From the NCBI RefSeq assembly GCF_014652875.1, contig NZ_BMZQ01000001.1, positions 1,736,001 through 1,800,000 on the forward strand: DNA of 64,000 bases, read 5' to 3'. This DNA is from Tianweitania populi. GTDB taxonomy: Bacteria > Pseudomonadota > Alphaproteobacteria > Rhizobiales > Rhizobiaceae. Positions 34,110 through 43,211 of this stretch are shown here, piece after piece (the first letter of the stretch is position 1; every line of letters starts with the position of its first letter). The notes beneath the pieces were generated by a model. That model saw nothing but the letters and a program-made list of their open reading frames with translations, searched no databases and had not been told where the DNA came from. Position numbers and translations under genes: made by a program.

Positions 34110-36224
34110 TTAGAGCTTGACGCTCTTTTCACGCGCCCAAAGACGCAGCTTGCGGCAAGACTCGATGAAGGTATCAATCGCCTTGGAGCCTTCCAGCGCA
34201 ATCAGGCCCTCATCGGCATCAGCCTGCACACCGGCCTTTGCCAGAAGCGGAGCGGCTTCCGGCGTAAACGCGATGAACTTGCAGTGTGCGAAAGCATCGG
34301 CAACGAAGTCGCGCGCTGCCGCCTCACCCACCAGATGCTCCGCACCTTCGGCCGAAAGAACGAGGGCGACCGCATCGAACAGCACCGATGGTCCGCCATC
34401 GATCATGTGCTTGCCGGCAATCATCGTGCCGTCAGCGGCCTCGACGCCAGTAACCTTGGGCGCAATGACTTCCATGATCGCGCCTTCCTTCTCGATGGCG
34501 CTTTGCAGCGTCTTCAAGAGCTTTGCATCCGCGCCATTGCTGACGAGAACGCCGACCTTGCGCCCCTTGAAGCTTTCCGGCCCACGCTGGATGATGCTGA
34601 GCGCCGGTGATGCCGCAAGATCATCACGCACCGGAACGGCTGAGTCAGCGGGCTTCGGCATGTCCTTGATGCCAAGCTTGTCGGCAACTGCCGCTGCCAG
34701 TGCTTCGTCGATGTTGAGAAGATGCGCCAGCATCCGCTCGCGGATCGCCGGCGTTTCCACCTTGCTCAGCTCAAAGGTCAGCGCCATCGCCATATGGGTC
34801 TGCTCATGCGCGGTCTGGCTGTTGAAGAACTGCCGCGCCTGGCTGTAGTGGTCGGCGAAGCTTTCTGCCCGCAGCCTGACCTTCGGACCTTCCTGCGTAT
34901 CCGCAAAGGTGCGGAAGCCTCGCTCCGGGCTTTCGCGCGGACCGGCGCCCCACGAGTTCGGCTGGTAATTCACGCGCCCCGTGGGATTGCGCATCGCCAT
35001 ATGGCCGTCCTGCTGGAACGTGTGGAACGGGCATTTCGGCGCATTGATCGGAATATGCGTGAAGTTGGTGCTGCCCAACCGCTTCAGCTGCGTGTCGAGA
35101 TAGGAGAAGTTGCGACCCTGCAGCAGCGGATCGTTCGAGAAGTCGATGCCTGGCACCACATTTTGCGTCATGAACGCGACCTGCTCGGTTTCGGCGAAGA
35201 AGTTGTCCGGCATGCGATCAAGCACGAGGCGGCCAACCGGGATCGCCGGCAGGGTTTCCTCAGGGATGATCTTGGTGGGATCAAGCACGTCGAAGTCGAA
35301 GCTGTCGGCGAAGTCCTGATCGAACAGCTGCAAGCACAGTTCCCATTCCGGGAAGTTGCCGGACTGGATCGAGTCCCAGAGATCGCGGCGGTGGAAATCC
35401 GGGTCCGCACCGTTGATCTTGACGGCTTCGTTCCAGACCACCGATTGCAGGCCGAGCTTCGGCTTCCAGTGGAACTTGACGAAGGTCGACTGGCCCTCGG
35501 CATTGACGAGGCGGAAGGTGTGAACGCCAAAGCCTTCCATGAAGCGGAACGAGCGCGGGATGGCACGATCCGACATGATCCACATAATCATGTGCATCGA
35601 TTCCGGGGTCAGGCTGATGAAGTCCCAGAAGTTGTCATGCGCGGACTGAGCCTGTGGGAAGCCGCGATCGGGCTCCGGCTTCACCGAATGGATGATGTCG
35701 GGGAACTTGATGGCGTCCTGGATAAAGAAAACCGGGATGTTGTTGCCAACCAAATCCCAGTTTCCTTCCTGCGTGTAGAGCTTGACCGCGAAGCCACGAA
35801 CATCGCGCGCCAGATCGAACGAACCCTTGGAGCCCGCAACGGTCGAAAAGCGCACAAAGGCGGGCGTCTTCTCACCGGCCCGCTGAAACAGGTCTGCACG
35901 GGTGTATTTGGCAAGCGACTCGTAGGTCTCGAAATAGCCGTGCGCGCCATAGCCGCGCGCATGCACGACGCGCTCCGGGATGCGCTCGTGATCGAAATGG
36001 AAGATCTTCTCGCGGAAGTGGAAGTCTTCGATCAGTGCCGGGCCACGCGGGCCGGCTTTCAGCGTATTCTGATCGTCGGAAACGGGCACGCCATGGGCTG
36101 TCGTCAAAACCGGCGTGTCGCCCTGCGCAGTTTGATGGAGCTCGCCGCCCTCGCCTCGTTCGAGTTTGAGATCGTGAATTGTAGCCGTGTTTTGATCGGC
36201 ACCGCCGCGTGAACTCTTGGCCAT
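34110..36224 (-). CDS. katE: Large-subunit (clade II) catalase, KatE/HPII type
   Basis: A 704-aa catalase. The catalytic His is in [14 protein letters not shown], the Asn in [17 protein letters not shown], and the heme Tyr in [16 protein letters not shown]-terminal class I amidotransferase-like domain (from about residue 555, [16 protein letters not shown]) is typical of the large type. It breaks down hydrogen peroxide in the cytosol. It is divergent from a DUF892 gene; an EcfG-type promoter (GGAAC-N16-AGTT) lies just upstream, so expression in general stress is likely. Confidence 0.95.
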   Translation of the reverse strand: MAKSSRGGADQNTATIHDLKLERGEGGELHQTAQGDTPVLTTAHGVPVSDDQNTLKAGPRGPALIEDFHFREKIFHFDHERIPERVVHARGYGAHGYFETYESLAKYTRADLFQRAGEKTPAFVRFSTVAGSKGSFDLARDVRGFAVKLYTQEGNWDLVGNNIPVFFIQDAIKFPDIIHSVKPEPDRGFPQAQSAHDNFWDFISLTPESMHMIMWIMSDRAIPRSFRFMEGFGVHTFRLVNAEGQSTFVKFHWKPKLGLQSVVWNEAVKINGADPDFHRRDLWDSIQSGNFPEWELCLQLFDQDFADSFDFDVLDPTKIIPEETLPAIPVGRLVLDRMPDNFFAETEQVAFMTQNVVPGIDFSNDPLLQGRNFSYLDTQLKRLGSTNFTHIPINAPKCPFHTFQQDGHMAMRNPTGRVNYQPNSWGAGPRESPERGFRTFADTQEGPKVRLRAESFADHYSQARQFFNSQTAHEQTHMAMALTFELSKVETPAIRERMLAHLLNIDEALAAAVADKLGIKDMPKPADSAVPVRDDLAASPALSIIQRGPESFKGRKVGVLVSNGADAKLLKTLQSAIEKEGAIMEVIAPKVTGVEAADGTMIAGKHMIDGGPSVLFDAVALVLSAEGAEHLVGEAAARDFVADAFAHCKFIAFTPEAAPLLAKAGVQADADEGLIALEGSKAIDTFIESCRKLRLWAREKSVKL

Positions 36225-36258
36225 GGGTCATCTTCCTTTGGCATATGGGACGCATTCC

Positions 36259-36283
36259 AACTGAGAAGACTGCTTCAGGTTCC
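36259..36283 (-). promoter_or_regulatory. EcfG-type stress promoter of katE
   Basis: On the minus strand GGAAC (36283-36279) and AGTT (36262-36259) are 16 nt apart, matching the alphaproteobacterial EcfG pattern GGAAC-N16/17-cGTT except for one base. The start of katE lies 35 nt downstream. Confidence 0.65.
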
Positions 36284-36332
36284 TGTCTTGTTGGCATGAG
36301 AGGGATCTTTGCAAACGCATCTCACGCTGCGA

Positions 36333-36357
36333 GGAACAATCGCCGTGAAGCTCAGTT
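36333..36357 (+). promoter_or_regulatory. EcfG-type stress promoter of the DUF892 gene
   Basis: GGAAC (36333-36337) and AGTT (36354-36357) lie 16 nt apart, the same arrangement as the divergent katE promoter. The DUF892 start is 28 nt downstream. Confidence 0.65.
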
Positions 36358-36385
36358 CTATGGCCACCAACAAGGAGGGCTACCC

Positions 36386-36877
36386 GTGGCTAAAGAGAAG
36401 ACACTGAACGACCTGTTTCACGACACGCTCAAGGACATCTACTACGCCGAGCGGAAGATCCTGAAGACCCTGCCGAAGATGGCGCGCGCTGCGCAGTCCG
36501 CAGAGCTGAAGGCTTCGATCGAGAAGCACAAGGATCAGACCGAAGGCCAGATCGAGCGTCTTCAGCAGGTGTTCGAAATCCTCGGCAAGCGCGCACAGGG
36601 CAAGACCTGCGACGCGATCGAGGGCATTATTTCCGAAGGCGAGGAGATCCTGGAGGAGTACAAGGGCACTGCTGCTCTCGATGCCGGCATCATCTCCTCC
36701 GCACAGGCGGTCGAGCATTACGAGATCACCCGCTATGGCACGCTGAAGCGTTGGGCCGAGACTCTCGGTATGCAGGATGCCGCTGATCTGATCGATCAGA
36801 ACCTGCAGGAAGAAAGCCAGACAGACGAAGATCTCAGCACGCTCGCCGAGACCGTCAACAAGTCGGCTGCCGCCTGA
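36386..36877 (+). CDS. DUF892/YciF-type ferritin-like protein
   Basis: A 163-aa, all-helical protein of the DUF892 (YciF) family. It starts with GTG behind AAGGAGG. Carboxylate and His residues in DIYYAERKIL, EGQIERLQQVFEILG, IISSAQAVEHYEITRYG fit a ferritin-like di-metal four-helix bundle. Such proteins are induced by stress in many bacteria. The neighbouring catalase and matching promoters support a general-stress role. Confidence 0.88.
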   Translation: MAKEKTLNDLFHDTLKDIYYAERKILKTLPKMARAAQSAELKASIEKHKDQTEGQIERLQQVFEILGKRAQGKTCDAIEGIISEGEEILEEYKGTAALDAGIISSAQAVEHYEITRYGTLKRWAETLGMQDAADLIDQNLQEESQTDEDLSTLAETVNKSAAA

Positions 36878-36893
36878 GGTTTGATCTCTCGTT

Positions 36894-36925
36894 AAAAAAG
36901 GGGGTGGCAGTGCCGCCCCTTTTTT
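36894..36925. terminator. Bidirectional Rho-independent terminator
   Basis: AAAAAAGGGG, a short GC stem and CCCCTTTTTT form a hairpin with A and T runs on both sides, between the DUF892 gene and a convergent small gene. Confidence 0.85.
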
Positions 36926-36927
36926 GT

Positions 36928-37287
36928 TCAGCGCCAGATGCCGATACTGGCGAGCAGCACGACCGCCACGACCGCGATCAAGCCGATATAGATCAGCAGC
37001 GGCCGGTTGGACTTCGTATGCGTCGTATCGTCGAACGGGCGCATCGCGCTACCATGCGTGCTGGCATTGGCTCTCGGCAAAGACGAGGGTTGTTGAGCTG
37101 CCGCTGCCTCGTTGCTGCCGACAGTCGGCGCACTGCCGGCTTCCGCGTCCGTTTCCATAGGGCTGGCCGCCGGGTCGAAGCCGGCGACCTTCTCACCGGT
37201 CTGGCCCTTGTCGATGGCGCCCCTGACCTCGGAAGCCGAAGCGCCGTCGAACGTTTGATCGCGTCCTGTATCGCTGTTGGAAGGCAT
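36928..37287 (-). CDS. 119-aa tail-anchored membrane protein
   Basis: The ATG at 37287 (MPSNSDTGRDQTF) follows GGAG. The first 90 residues are polar and probably unstructured (rich in Ala, Ser, Asp, Gly), then one membrane span ends the protein (LLIYIGLIAVVAVVLLASIG). It would be anchored by its C-terminus with the bulk in the cytosol. No family is recognised. A likely EcfG-type promoter upstream puts it in the same stress group as katE and the DUF892 gene. Confidence 0.75.
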   Translation of the reverse strand: MPSNSDTGRDQTFDGASASEVRGAIDKGQTGEKVAGFDPAASPMETDAEAGSAPTVGSNEAAAAQQPSSLPRANASTHGSAMRPFDDTTHTKSNRPLLIYIGLIAVVAVVLLASIGIWR

Positions 37288-37312
37288 GAGCTGGTCTCCA
37301 TCAATCTGACTG

Positions 37313-37338
37313 AACCTGCACCGCCCCATTCTTGTTCC
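37313..37338 (-). promoter_or_regulatory. EcfG-type stress promoter of the tail-anchored protein gene
   Basis: On the minus strand GGAAC (37338-37334) and GGTT (37316-37313) are 17 nt apart, matching the EcfG pattern GGAAC-N16/17-cGTT except for one base. It is the third such site within 1.1 kb. Confidence 0.5.
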
Positions 37339-37368
37339 TGACGCGACCATGCCATGCTGCCAGCTGCG

Positions 37369-37998
37369 TCAGGCTTCCCAGCTTTCCAGAACATCTTGCG
37401 CCTCGGCGACTTCGATCTGCTGGCCGAAACGGCCGCTATACAGCGTCAGCAACGCGTCATGCGATTCATCGGCAGAGCTGCACATTCCGTCGCTGATCAC
37501 GATCACGCGGTAGCCGCGATCCACCGCGCCAAGCACGGCTGCCAGAACGCAGACATCCGTTTCGCCGCCTGACATCAGGATCGTATCGACTGAGGTTCCG
37601 CGAAGCATCGCGTCGAGCTTGCCTTCCGTCCATGGCGAATACACCCATTTGTCCACCACACGCGCCGGCGGAACATAGCGCGCAAGTTCAGGCACCAGAT
37701 CGATCAAGGCGGAATCGAGTTGGTCGAGCGTCACGCTTTCCCAACGCTGATAATAGCGCTTCCAGGTACCGGCAGCCTGTTCGGCATTGGCCATGGGCAC
37801 GAAGCGCGTAAAGATCGTCTGCTCGGCATGCCCCTCGACAATCCTGCTGATGGTGGGCAGCACCTTAGCCATCCATGGCACGGCCCATGGCGTTCCCGGC
37901 CCGAACAAACGCTGCATGTCGATGCAGAGATGAACGGCGTTGGAGCCGACCGGCCCATAAAGCAGCCCCGAGGGCTTGGAAGGCGAGGGGATGATCAA
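37369..37998 (-). CDS. Isochorismatase-family cysteine hydrolase
   Basis: A 209-aa protein with the full catalytic triad of the family: D27 in HLCIDMQ, K117 in VDKWVYSPW and C150 in GETDVCVLA. Members hydrolyse amides or isochorismate. A TTG start at 37998 is implied by the frame; no strong ribosome site is seen. Its neighbours do not reveal a substrate, and it may be of nicotinamidase-like or other amidase type. Confidence 0.85.
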   Translation of the reverse strand: MIIPSPSKPSGLLYGPVGSNAVHLCIDMQRLFGPGTPWAVPWMAKVLPTISRIVEGHAEQTIFTRFVPMANAEQAAGTWKRYYQRWESVTLDQLDSALIDLVPELARYVPPARVVDKWVYSPWTEGKLDAMLRGTSVDTILMSGGETDVCVLAAVLGAVDRGYRVIVISDGMCSSADESHDALLTLYSGRFGQQIEVAEAQDVLESWEA

Positions 37999-38125
37999 CG
38001 CTGCTGCTCAAGGCAGGCGCACGCCACGCAAGCTTGGATAGGTTTGATGGTGTTTGACATAGCCGGCTCCAGATCTTGAGCCGACCCAACACATCGTCTT
38101 CCCGACGTGTTCCCTCAAAAAGCGC

Positions 38126-38374
38126 TTACGCAGGAGCGTTTTCTCGAAGCGGTGACGGACGTCTGGCATGAAGCGATTGCGCGTCGCGGCCGGCCGAATA
38201 GATCCGTTCAAGGATGTTGAAGGCAGCCAGCGCTCGCCCTTGAGGCAGGTTGTGCAAGGGCGATCCGCCCAGACACGCCGGCCCACCACTCCATTGGTCC
38301 CACACGATCCAGTTCCCGTTGGAGTCGCGACAGCAGGCGAACCGCGTTCCTTGTATCTGCGCTGGAGACTTCAT
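38126..38374 (-). CDS. 82-aa possible hypothetical protein
   Basis: The frame from the ATG at 38374 (MKSPAQIQGTRFACC) reads RDSNGNWIVWDQWSGGPACL and then a helix-like ALAAFNILERIYSAG, a pattern I associate with small rhizobial proteins. GGTGGG lies just before the ATG. The tail looks random, so the gene may be degraded or false. Without it, 37999-38507 would be an empty stretch of about 500 nt. Confidence 0.4.
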   Translation of the reverse strand: MKSPAQIQGTRFACCRDSNGNWIVWDQWSGGPACLGGSPLHNLPQGRALAAFNILERIYSAGRDAQSLHARRPSPLRENAPA

Positions 38375-38507
38375 CCCACCGACCCATGTGCCCGTTCGCC
38401 GCAACGAGGCGAAAGGCGGGCGGTTTCAAATGATGTCCTTTGATGGTTTAGCAGACCTTAAAACAGGAAGCTTGCGGGCGGCGCGCCGTCTGACATCGGG
38501 AAGAGCC

Positions 38508-38798
38508 CTATTCGCCGCCTCTCACATCAGCCGCGAAACGCTTCTCCCGCATCGGCTTCACCGCCGCAGTGGTGGCTGAATAAGTTGGATGCGCCTTGTA
38601 AGCCGCAAGTGCCGCCTCATCCTCGAACTCGGCATAGACGACGATGTCGATCTTGTTTTCGTAAAGATCGACCCGAAGATTTTCAGTGATCTCGAACACG
38701 CGCGAACCCGGGATCGTGCCGAGCGGCGCCAGACCGCGCTTGACCTCGGCGACGCGATCCGGACCTTCCGCCGTGAAAAAGACGATGTGGCGTATCAA
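38508..38798 (-). CDS. Dabb-family (stress-responsive A/B barrel) protein
   Basis: A 96-aa ferredoxin-like barrel protein. IRHIVFFTA at the start, then VYAEFEDEAALAAYKAHPTY are the Dabb signature. I set the start at the TTG at 38798, which gives MIRHIVFF as in relatives. Function in the family is varied and often unknown. It stands alone, 86 nt before the stop of the 745-aa fusion gene's frame on the same strand. Confidence 0.75.
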   Translation of the reverse strand: MIRHIVFFTAEGPDRVAEVKRGLAPLGTIPGSRVFEITENLRVDLYENKIDIVVYAEFEDEAALAAYKAHPTYSATTAAVKPMREKRFAADVRGGE

Positions 38799-38884
38799 TT
38801 CCGTAAAACCCCTTGGGATGGATGCGGCACTTATCCCCGCTTCCGCGCGGTTGAGCAAGCGCCGATCCATTTATCCCAAGCCGA

Positions 38885-41122
38885 TCATCCAAGCGTGCTC
38901 GCCGCCAGAACTTCCGCCAGTGGCTGATGGGGCTGCCGCCGGCCACCGGTGATCTCCAGCGACAGAAGACCACTCGGGCAGTTGCGGCCATCATCCCAGC
39001 CGACATGATTGACCACGGGATATAGGCAGATCCCCTCAACCGGCACGCCGGCCTCGCGGGCCTTCTGCGTTTCATGCAGGATCATGCGCATCCACGATGC
39101 GCGACGGTCGCCTTCCGTTCCCGTTTCGGCAACGATGATCGGACGGCCATAACGCGAATAGACTTCCGTCAGCACGCGGCGGAAGCGCTTGTAGCGGGGA
39201 TCGTGCTCGTCGATCGGGCCGACCGCATGAACCCACTGATTGTCGAAGTAATAATTCACGCCGACAATATCGAGGAAGCGCTCTTCACCACCCAACTGCG
39301 GCCAGGAGCGTCCGGCGATCATGTCCCAGGATTGGTATTGCGACTGATGCCATCCCTGCGCATCGCGCCGGTCATGCGACCAAGGTCCGCGCGGCAAAAC
39401 GTTAATGGCCGGGTCGCAATGCACGAAGCGCGCACGCGGCTCGACATCCAACACCTCGCGCATGGACGCCACCGAGGCCCGAACCATCTGCGCCTTTAGC
39501 TCGAAGCCGCGTCCCCTCGCGAAAGGGTTGAGATAGGCCACATCGCCGCCGCCCCAGGAGAAGAAGGACGGTTCATTGACCGGACAATAAAACGGTACTT
39601 CGCCTGTTTCATCCTTCACCACCTGCGCCGCTGCACGCGAGAAACGCGCGAAACGGTCGATGAAGGCCGGCGTCCAGATATCAAGATCATCCGGCCAGCC
39701 ATAATGCAGCAGATCCCAGATCACCTGCGTGCCGGTATCACGCGCCGCCCGCAGCATCGGCAGGAAGCTCGACCAGTCGTAATGCCCGGGGCTGGTTTCG
39801 ATCAGATGCCAGCGCAAGCCGTCACGCACCGTGCGGATGCGATGTTCGGCAAGCTGACGGTAATCGTTCGCCACATTGTCGGCATGGCCGGTCATCGCCG
39901 TAAGGTCGAGCCGCGTCCGTTCATGGTCGCCGCGCCGATGCGTCGAACATTCGAATCCGCCTTGCAGGAAGGAGCGGAAGATCGTCGGCTTCGGCGCGGG
40001 CACCCGCTCCGCCAGCACGGCATCAAACAAAGCCTGCCACTGCGGGATCACCGCTGATGTGCTGTAGGTCGAGCGCACCTTCTGCTGTAGCGCCGAACCG
40101 AGCGCCTTTCGCAACGCCGGATTGTCGATCAGCCGGCGCATCGCGGCAGCAACCTCTGTCGGGTTGTCATGCCCGACGAAGATGCCGGACACGCCGTCCT
40201 CGATCTGCTGCATCGAGCCGTTGTCGGCCGTGGCGATCACCGGCAGGCCGGCGGCACCCGCTTCGGCGATCACATGCGGCATCCCCTCGCCGCGCGACAG
40301 CCAGGTGAAGATGTCGAGCGAAGCAAGCACGGCCGGAATGTCGTCGCGGTCGCCAAGGAAATGCAACACGCCGTCGAGGCCAAGTTCATGGCTGCGCCGG
40401 CGCAGGCGCTCGGCATAGTCCGGCATGAAGGCGTCCGGCCCGCCAACCACAACAAAGCGCGCGTCCGGATGCGTCTTGTGCACGAGGGCTGCGGCCTTGA
40501 TGAAATCCTCGACGCGCTTCTTGGCGTCCAGCCGGCCGACCCAGCCGATCAAGGGCGCACCTTTGGCAAGGCCGAACTGCTGGCGCAGCGGCGCAGGCGT
40601 CACATCATCGAACTCGACGAGATCCACCATGGACGGAATTTCGAGCGCATGATCCGGCCGGTCCGGCATCTTGGATGCGGCAGCATCGCGGATCGACTGG
40701 CACACGCCGACATAGCGCGACGTGAAATGCTTCGGCCCGGCCAGCGCTTCAGAAACCAGTCCGCCATGCTCGATCAAGGGCGGGCGATGATGCAGGATTT
40801 CGAGCGCCGGATAGATATCGGCAACGTTCTGGCTGGATACGACGATGTCGTAGTTCGGCACCTTATGCGCGAGATACCAGACCGTATCGTCGAAGGAGAG
40901 GTCGTAAGGCACGGTGTCGACATCGACGCCGAGCGCTTCCAGCTGCCGATGCGTCTGCTCTGGCATGCCGTCCTTGCGGAAACAGGCGACCACGTCGATG
41001 CGATAGCGCGCCGGGTCGAGCGTGCGGGCGAGAAGCCGGATCTCGGTCTCCTCACCCCCAACCACCAACCACGCGAAAACGAAGAGGATGCGGATGGGCT
41101 CGCCATCCTCTTTGATCGTCAT
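38885..41122 (-). CDS. Fusion of GT4 glycosyltransferase and GH-A clan glycosidase-like domain
   Basis: A 745-aa two-domain protein. Residues about 10-375 are a GT4 (GT-B) transferase: GWVGRLDAKKRVEDFIKAA and the donor-site GEGMPHVIAEAGAAGLPVI. Residues 380-745 form a GH-A barrel with acid/base Glu in CPVNEPSFF (E517) and nucleophile Glu in IVAETGTEGD (E666). No signal peptide, so both act in the cytosol. It is the last gene of the sugar operon and overlaps the MDR dehydrogenase gene by 4 nt. A free-standing paralogue of the second domain lies at 2312-3193. A dual role in making and trimming a glycan is inferred, not shown. Confidence 0.85.
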   Translation of the reverse strand: MTIKEDGEPIRILFVFAWLVVGGEETEIRLLARTLDPARYRIDVVACFRKDGMPEQTHRQLEALGVDVDTVPYDLSFDDTVWYLAHKVPNYDIVVSSQNVADIYPALEILHHRPPLIEHGGLVSEALAGPKHFTSRYVGVCQSIRDAAASKMPDRPDHALEIPSMVDLVEFDDVTPAPLRQQFGLAKGAPLIGWVGRLDAKKRVEDFIKAAALVHKTHPDARFVVVGGPDAFMPDYAERLRRRSHELGLDGVLHFLGDRDDIPAVLASLDIFTWLSRGEGMPHVIAEAGAAGLPVIATADNGSMQQIEDGVSGIFVGHDNPTEVAAAMRRLIDNPALRKALGSALQQKVRSTYSTSAVIPQWQALFDAVLAERVPAPKPTIFRSFLQGGFECSTHRRGDHERTRLDLTAMTGHADNVANDYRQLAEHRIRTVRDGLRWHLIETSPGHYDWSSFLPMLRAARDTGTQVIWDLLHYGWPDDLDIWTPAFIDRFARFSRAAAQVVKDETGEVPFYCPVNEPSFFSWGGGDVAYLNPFARGRGFELKAQMVRASVASMREVLDVEPRARFVHCDPAINVLPRGPWSHDRRDAQGWHQSQYQSWDMIAGRSWPQLGGEERFLDIVGVNYYFDNQWVHAVGPIDEHDPRYKRFRRVLTEVYSRYGRPIIVAETGTEGDRRASWMRMILHETQKAREAGVPVEGICLYPVVNHVGWDDGRNCPSGLLSLEITGGRRQPHQPLAEVLAASTLG

Positions 41123-42222
41123 TGCGGGTACTCGAACACGATCTGCAGGAAGTCGGGACGGTTGGCGACGAGATCGCTAAGGAACTGAGGCGCATCGTCG
41201 ATCGGCACCACATGGGTGATCATGTGCTCGGCAATCGCCTTGCCTTCAGCCTGCAACAGCTTGATCGTTTCATTGGCCAAACGACGACGGTCCCAAAGAT
41301 GGTTGAGGCCACGCGGTACGCGATTGATCTGTGCGCAGCGCAGGTTGAGCCCGTTGTGGTGGAACTCCTCGCCGAGACGCAGACCGTTGGCGCCATCCTG
41401 ATAGAAAGCGAGATCGATCACGGTGCCCTGCGGCCGCAGGGCGCGCATGGCGAGATGCAGGCTTTCGGAGCGGGCGCGCGTCTGGAACACGAAGTCCGCA
41501 CCGCGATCCGAGCCGCCGCCATTGTGCCAGCGCGCCTTGGCATACTGCCAGGCATCCTCCTCGGTCATGGCAGTCAGGCCGAGCTTCTCGGCAATCTTGC
41601 GCCGGAACTCCGAAGGCTCCGCGACCACCACTTCCGAGGCGCCGACTTGTCTTGCAAACAGCGCCGTCATCAAGCCGACGGTGCCGCCGCCAAACACCAG
41701 CACCGGGCGACCGGCAACACCCTGGCCGAGTTCAGTGACATTGTTGCCCAACATCTCGGCATCGGCATGCAGGATGCCGTTGGCCGCAATCGGCCCCATC
41801 TGCGCAACGAACACGCCGAGCTTCGGGTCGATCTCCTTCGGCATGGCGAACAGCGCATCGTGGAAGGGGTCGGCAGTGTGGCCGGACTTATGGCCGAAGG
41901 TCGTGGCGACGATGTCGCCATTGTTGAAGCCCGTGGTGCGGCTGTCGCTGACGCGAGCGACTTCCATGTAACCGAGGAACGGCAGGGGGTAACGGGCTTC
42001 CGGTTCGCCCTGGATGAACACGCCGCGCCCGCCATCCCAGCGCGACTTGAGGTAAGGGTTGGTGTTCTTGACGAAGGTCAGCTCCGTGCCGGCCGAGAAG
42101 CCGGTGTAAAGCGCATCGAGGCGGACATGGCCTTCAGCCGGTGGGCCTTCCTCGTACTGGAAGAAGTAAGCGCGTTCCGGAGCCTCGACGCCGAGCGAGC
42201 GGATGGTGCGGTGATCGGACAT
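41119..42222 (-). CDS. MDR-family (zinc-type) dehydrogenase
   Basis: A 367-aa medium-chain dehydrogenase/reductase. The Rossmann motif VLVFGGGTVGLMTAL and the barrel-like N-terminal domain (GFSAGTELTFVKN) are clear. The usual catalytic zinc Cys is not obvious, so it may belong to a zinc-poor subgroup. It lies between a Gfo/Idh/MocA gene and the GT4-GH fusion gene; such pairs are met in polysaccharide loci, where they may oxidise or epimerise a sugar. The substrate is unknown. Confidence 0.8.
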   Translation of the reverse strand: MSDHRTIRSLGVEAPERAYFFQYEEGPPAEGHVRLDALYTGFSAGTELTFVKNTNPYLKSRWDGGRGVFIQGEPEARYPLPFLGYMEVARVSDSRTTGFNNGDIVATTFGHKSGHTADPFHDALFAMPKEIDPKLGVFVAQMGPIAANGILHADAEMLGNNVTELGQGVAGRPVLVFGGGTVGLMTALFARQVGASEVVVAEPSEFRRKIAEKLGLTAMTEEDAWQYAKARWHNGGGSDRGADFVFQTRARSESLHLAMRALRPQGTVIDLAFYQDGANGLRLGEEFHHNGLNLRCAQINRVPRGLNHLWDRRRLANETIKLLQAEGKAIAEHMITHVVPIDDAPQFLSDLVANRPDFLQIVFEYPQ

Positions 42223-42223
42223 C

Positions 42224-43204
42224 TCAAGCTTCCTTCGTGGCGGTCAAGCTGACCGGCTTGCCGGTTTCCGCCGATTGCGCGATGGCGAGCGCCACGCGGT
42301 GGGTTTTCAGGGCTTCCTCATAGGAGCAGCGGATACGGTTCTCACCACCGCGCACGGCATCGATGAAGTCGCGATCCTCGTGCCAGACCGGATCGCCATG
42401 CGCGCCGCGCACCGGACGACCATGACCCGTATCCACCATGATTTCGCGATCCGACAGTTCGATCGCTAGGCCGTCGGCGAAGAGATGCAGGCCGACGCGG
42501 TGACCCCAGCGCAGCAGGCAGGTGGATGCGAGATTGCCGATCGTGCCATTGGCGAAGCGCAGGCTGGCCGTGCTGGCGGTCGGCACGTCGAGATCGGGGA
42601 AATCCGGCCGCGCCTTGTGCGAGGCAAGGCCCGTCACCTCTGTGACGTCGCCGAACAGGAAGCGCGTCAGGTCGATGATATGCGTGGTCTGCTCCACGAC
42701 CTGGCCGCCCGACATGTCCTTCTTCCACCACCAGGTGGGCGGCGGGGTCTGGTCGAGCCAGTAACCGGAAAACAGCTGCGCGGGATTGTCCGCCAAGAGG
42801 TTGCGGGCTTCCTCGACCGTATCGAGATAACGCCAATGATAGCCGACGCCGGTGATGAGCCCGGCTTCTTTCACTTTGGCCGCAATGTCTTCGCCGGTCG
42901 CCAGATCGAGCGCGATCGGCTTTTCCACGAAGAAAGGCAGCTTGCGCGCAATCACGTCCCGCTCGGCCTCGCCATGGGCGAAAGGCGGCACGCAGATGTA
43001 AACGGCGTCCAGCTCTTCATTGTCGAGCAGCGCGCGGTGGTCGGCGTAAGCCTTGCCGCCATGCTCGGCAGCAACCGCTTCAGCGCGGCCGAAATCGGTG
43101 TCGGCGAAGGCTGCGAGCGCGACATCTTCGAACTGGCGGAGCACGCCGAGATGGCGCATCGCAATGCCCCCGGCGCCGATAAAGCCGAGACGGGTCTTTT
43201 CCAT
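42224..43204 (-). CDS. Gfo/Idh/MocA-family sugar oxidoreductase
   Basis: A 326-aa NAD(P)-dependent oxidoreductase: N-terminal Rossmann fold (LGFIGAGGIAMRHLG), the EKPIALD motif with the conserved Lys, and later His in QTTHIIDLTRFLFG. The family oxidises sugars, inositols or nucleotide sugars. The ATG at 43204 gives MEKTRLGFIGAGG as in relatives. It sits 7 nt after the GT4 gene and 1 nt before the MDR gene in the sugar operon. Confidence 0.88.
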   Translation of the reverse strand: MEKTRLGFIGAGGIAMRHLGVLRQFEDVALAAFADTDFGRAEAVAAEHGGKAYADHRALLDNEELDAVYICVPPFAHGEAERDVIARKLPFFVEKPIALDLATGEDIAAKVKEAGLITGVGYHWRYLDTVEEARNLLADNPAQLFSGYWLDQTPPPTWWWKKDMSGGQVVEQTTHIIDLTRFLFGDVTEVTGLASHKARPDFPDLDVPTASTASLRFANGTIGNLASTCLLRWGHRVGLHLFADGLAIELSDREIMVDTGHGRPVRGAHGDPVWHEDRDFIDAVRGGENRIRCSYEEALKTHRVALAIAQSAETGKPVSLTATKEA

Positions 43205-43211
43205 GGAAAAC

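Noticed and set aside
34722-36212. A 496-codon open frame opposite katE
   Set aside because: Catalase motifs run through the whole opposite strand, so this is a shadow.
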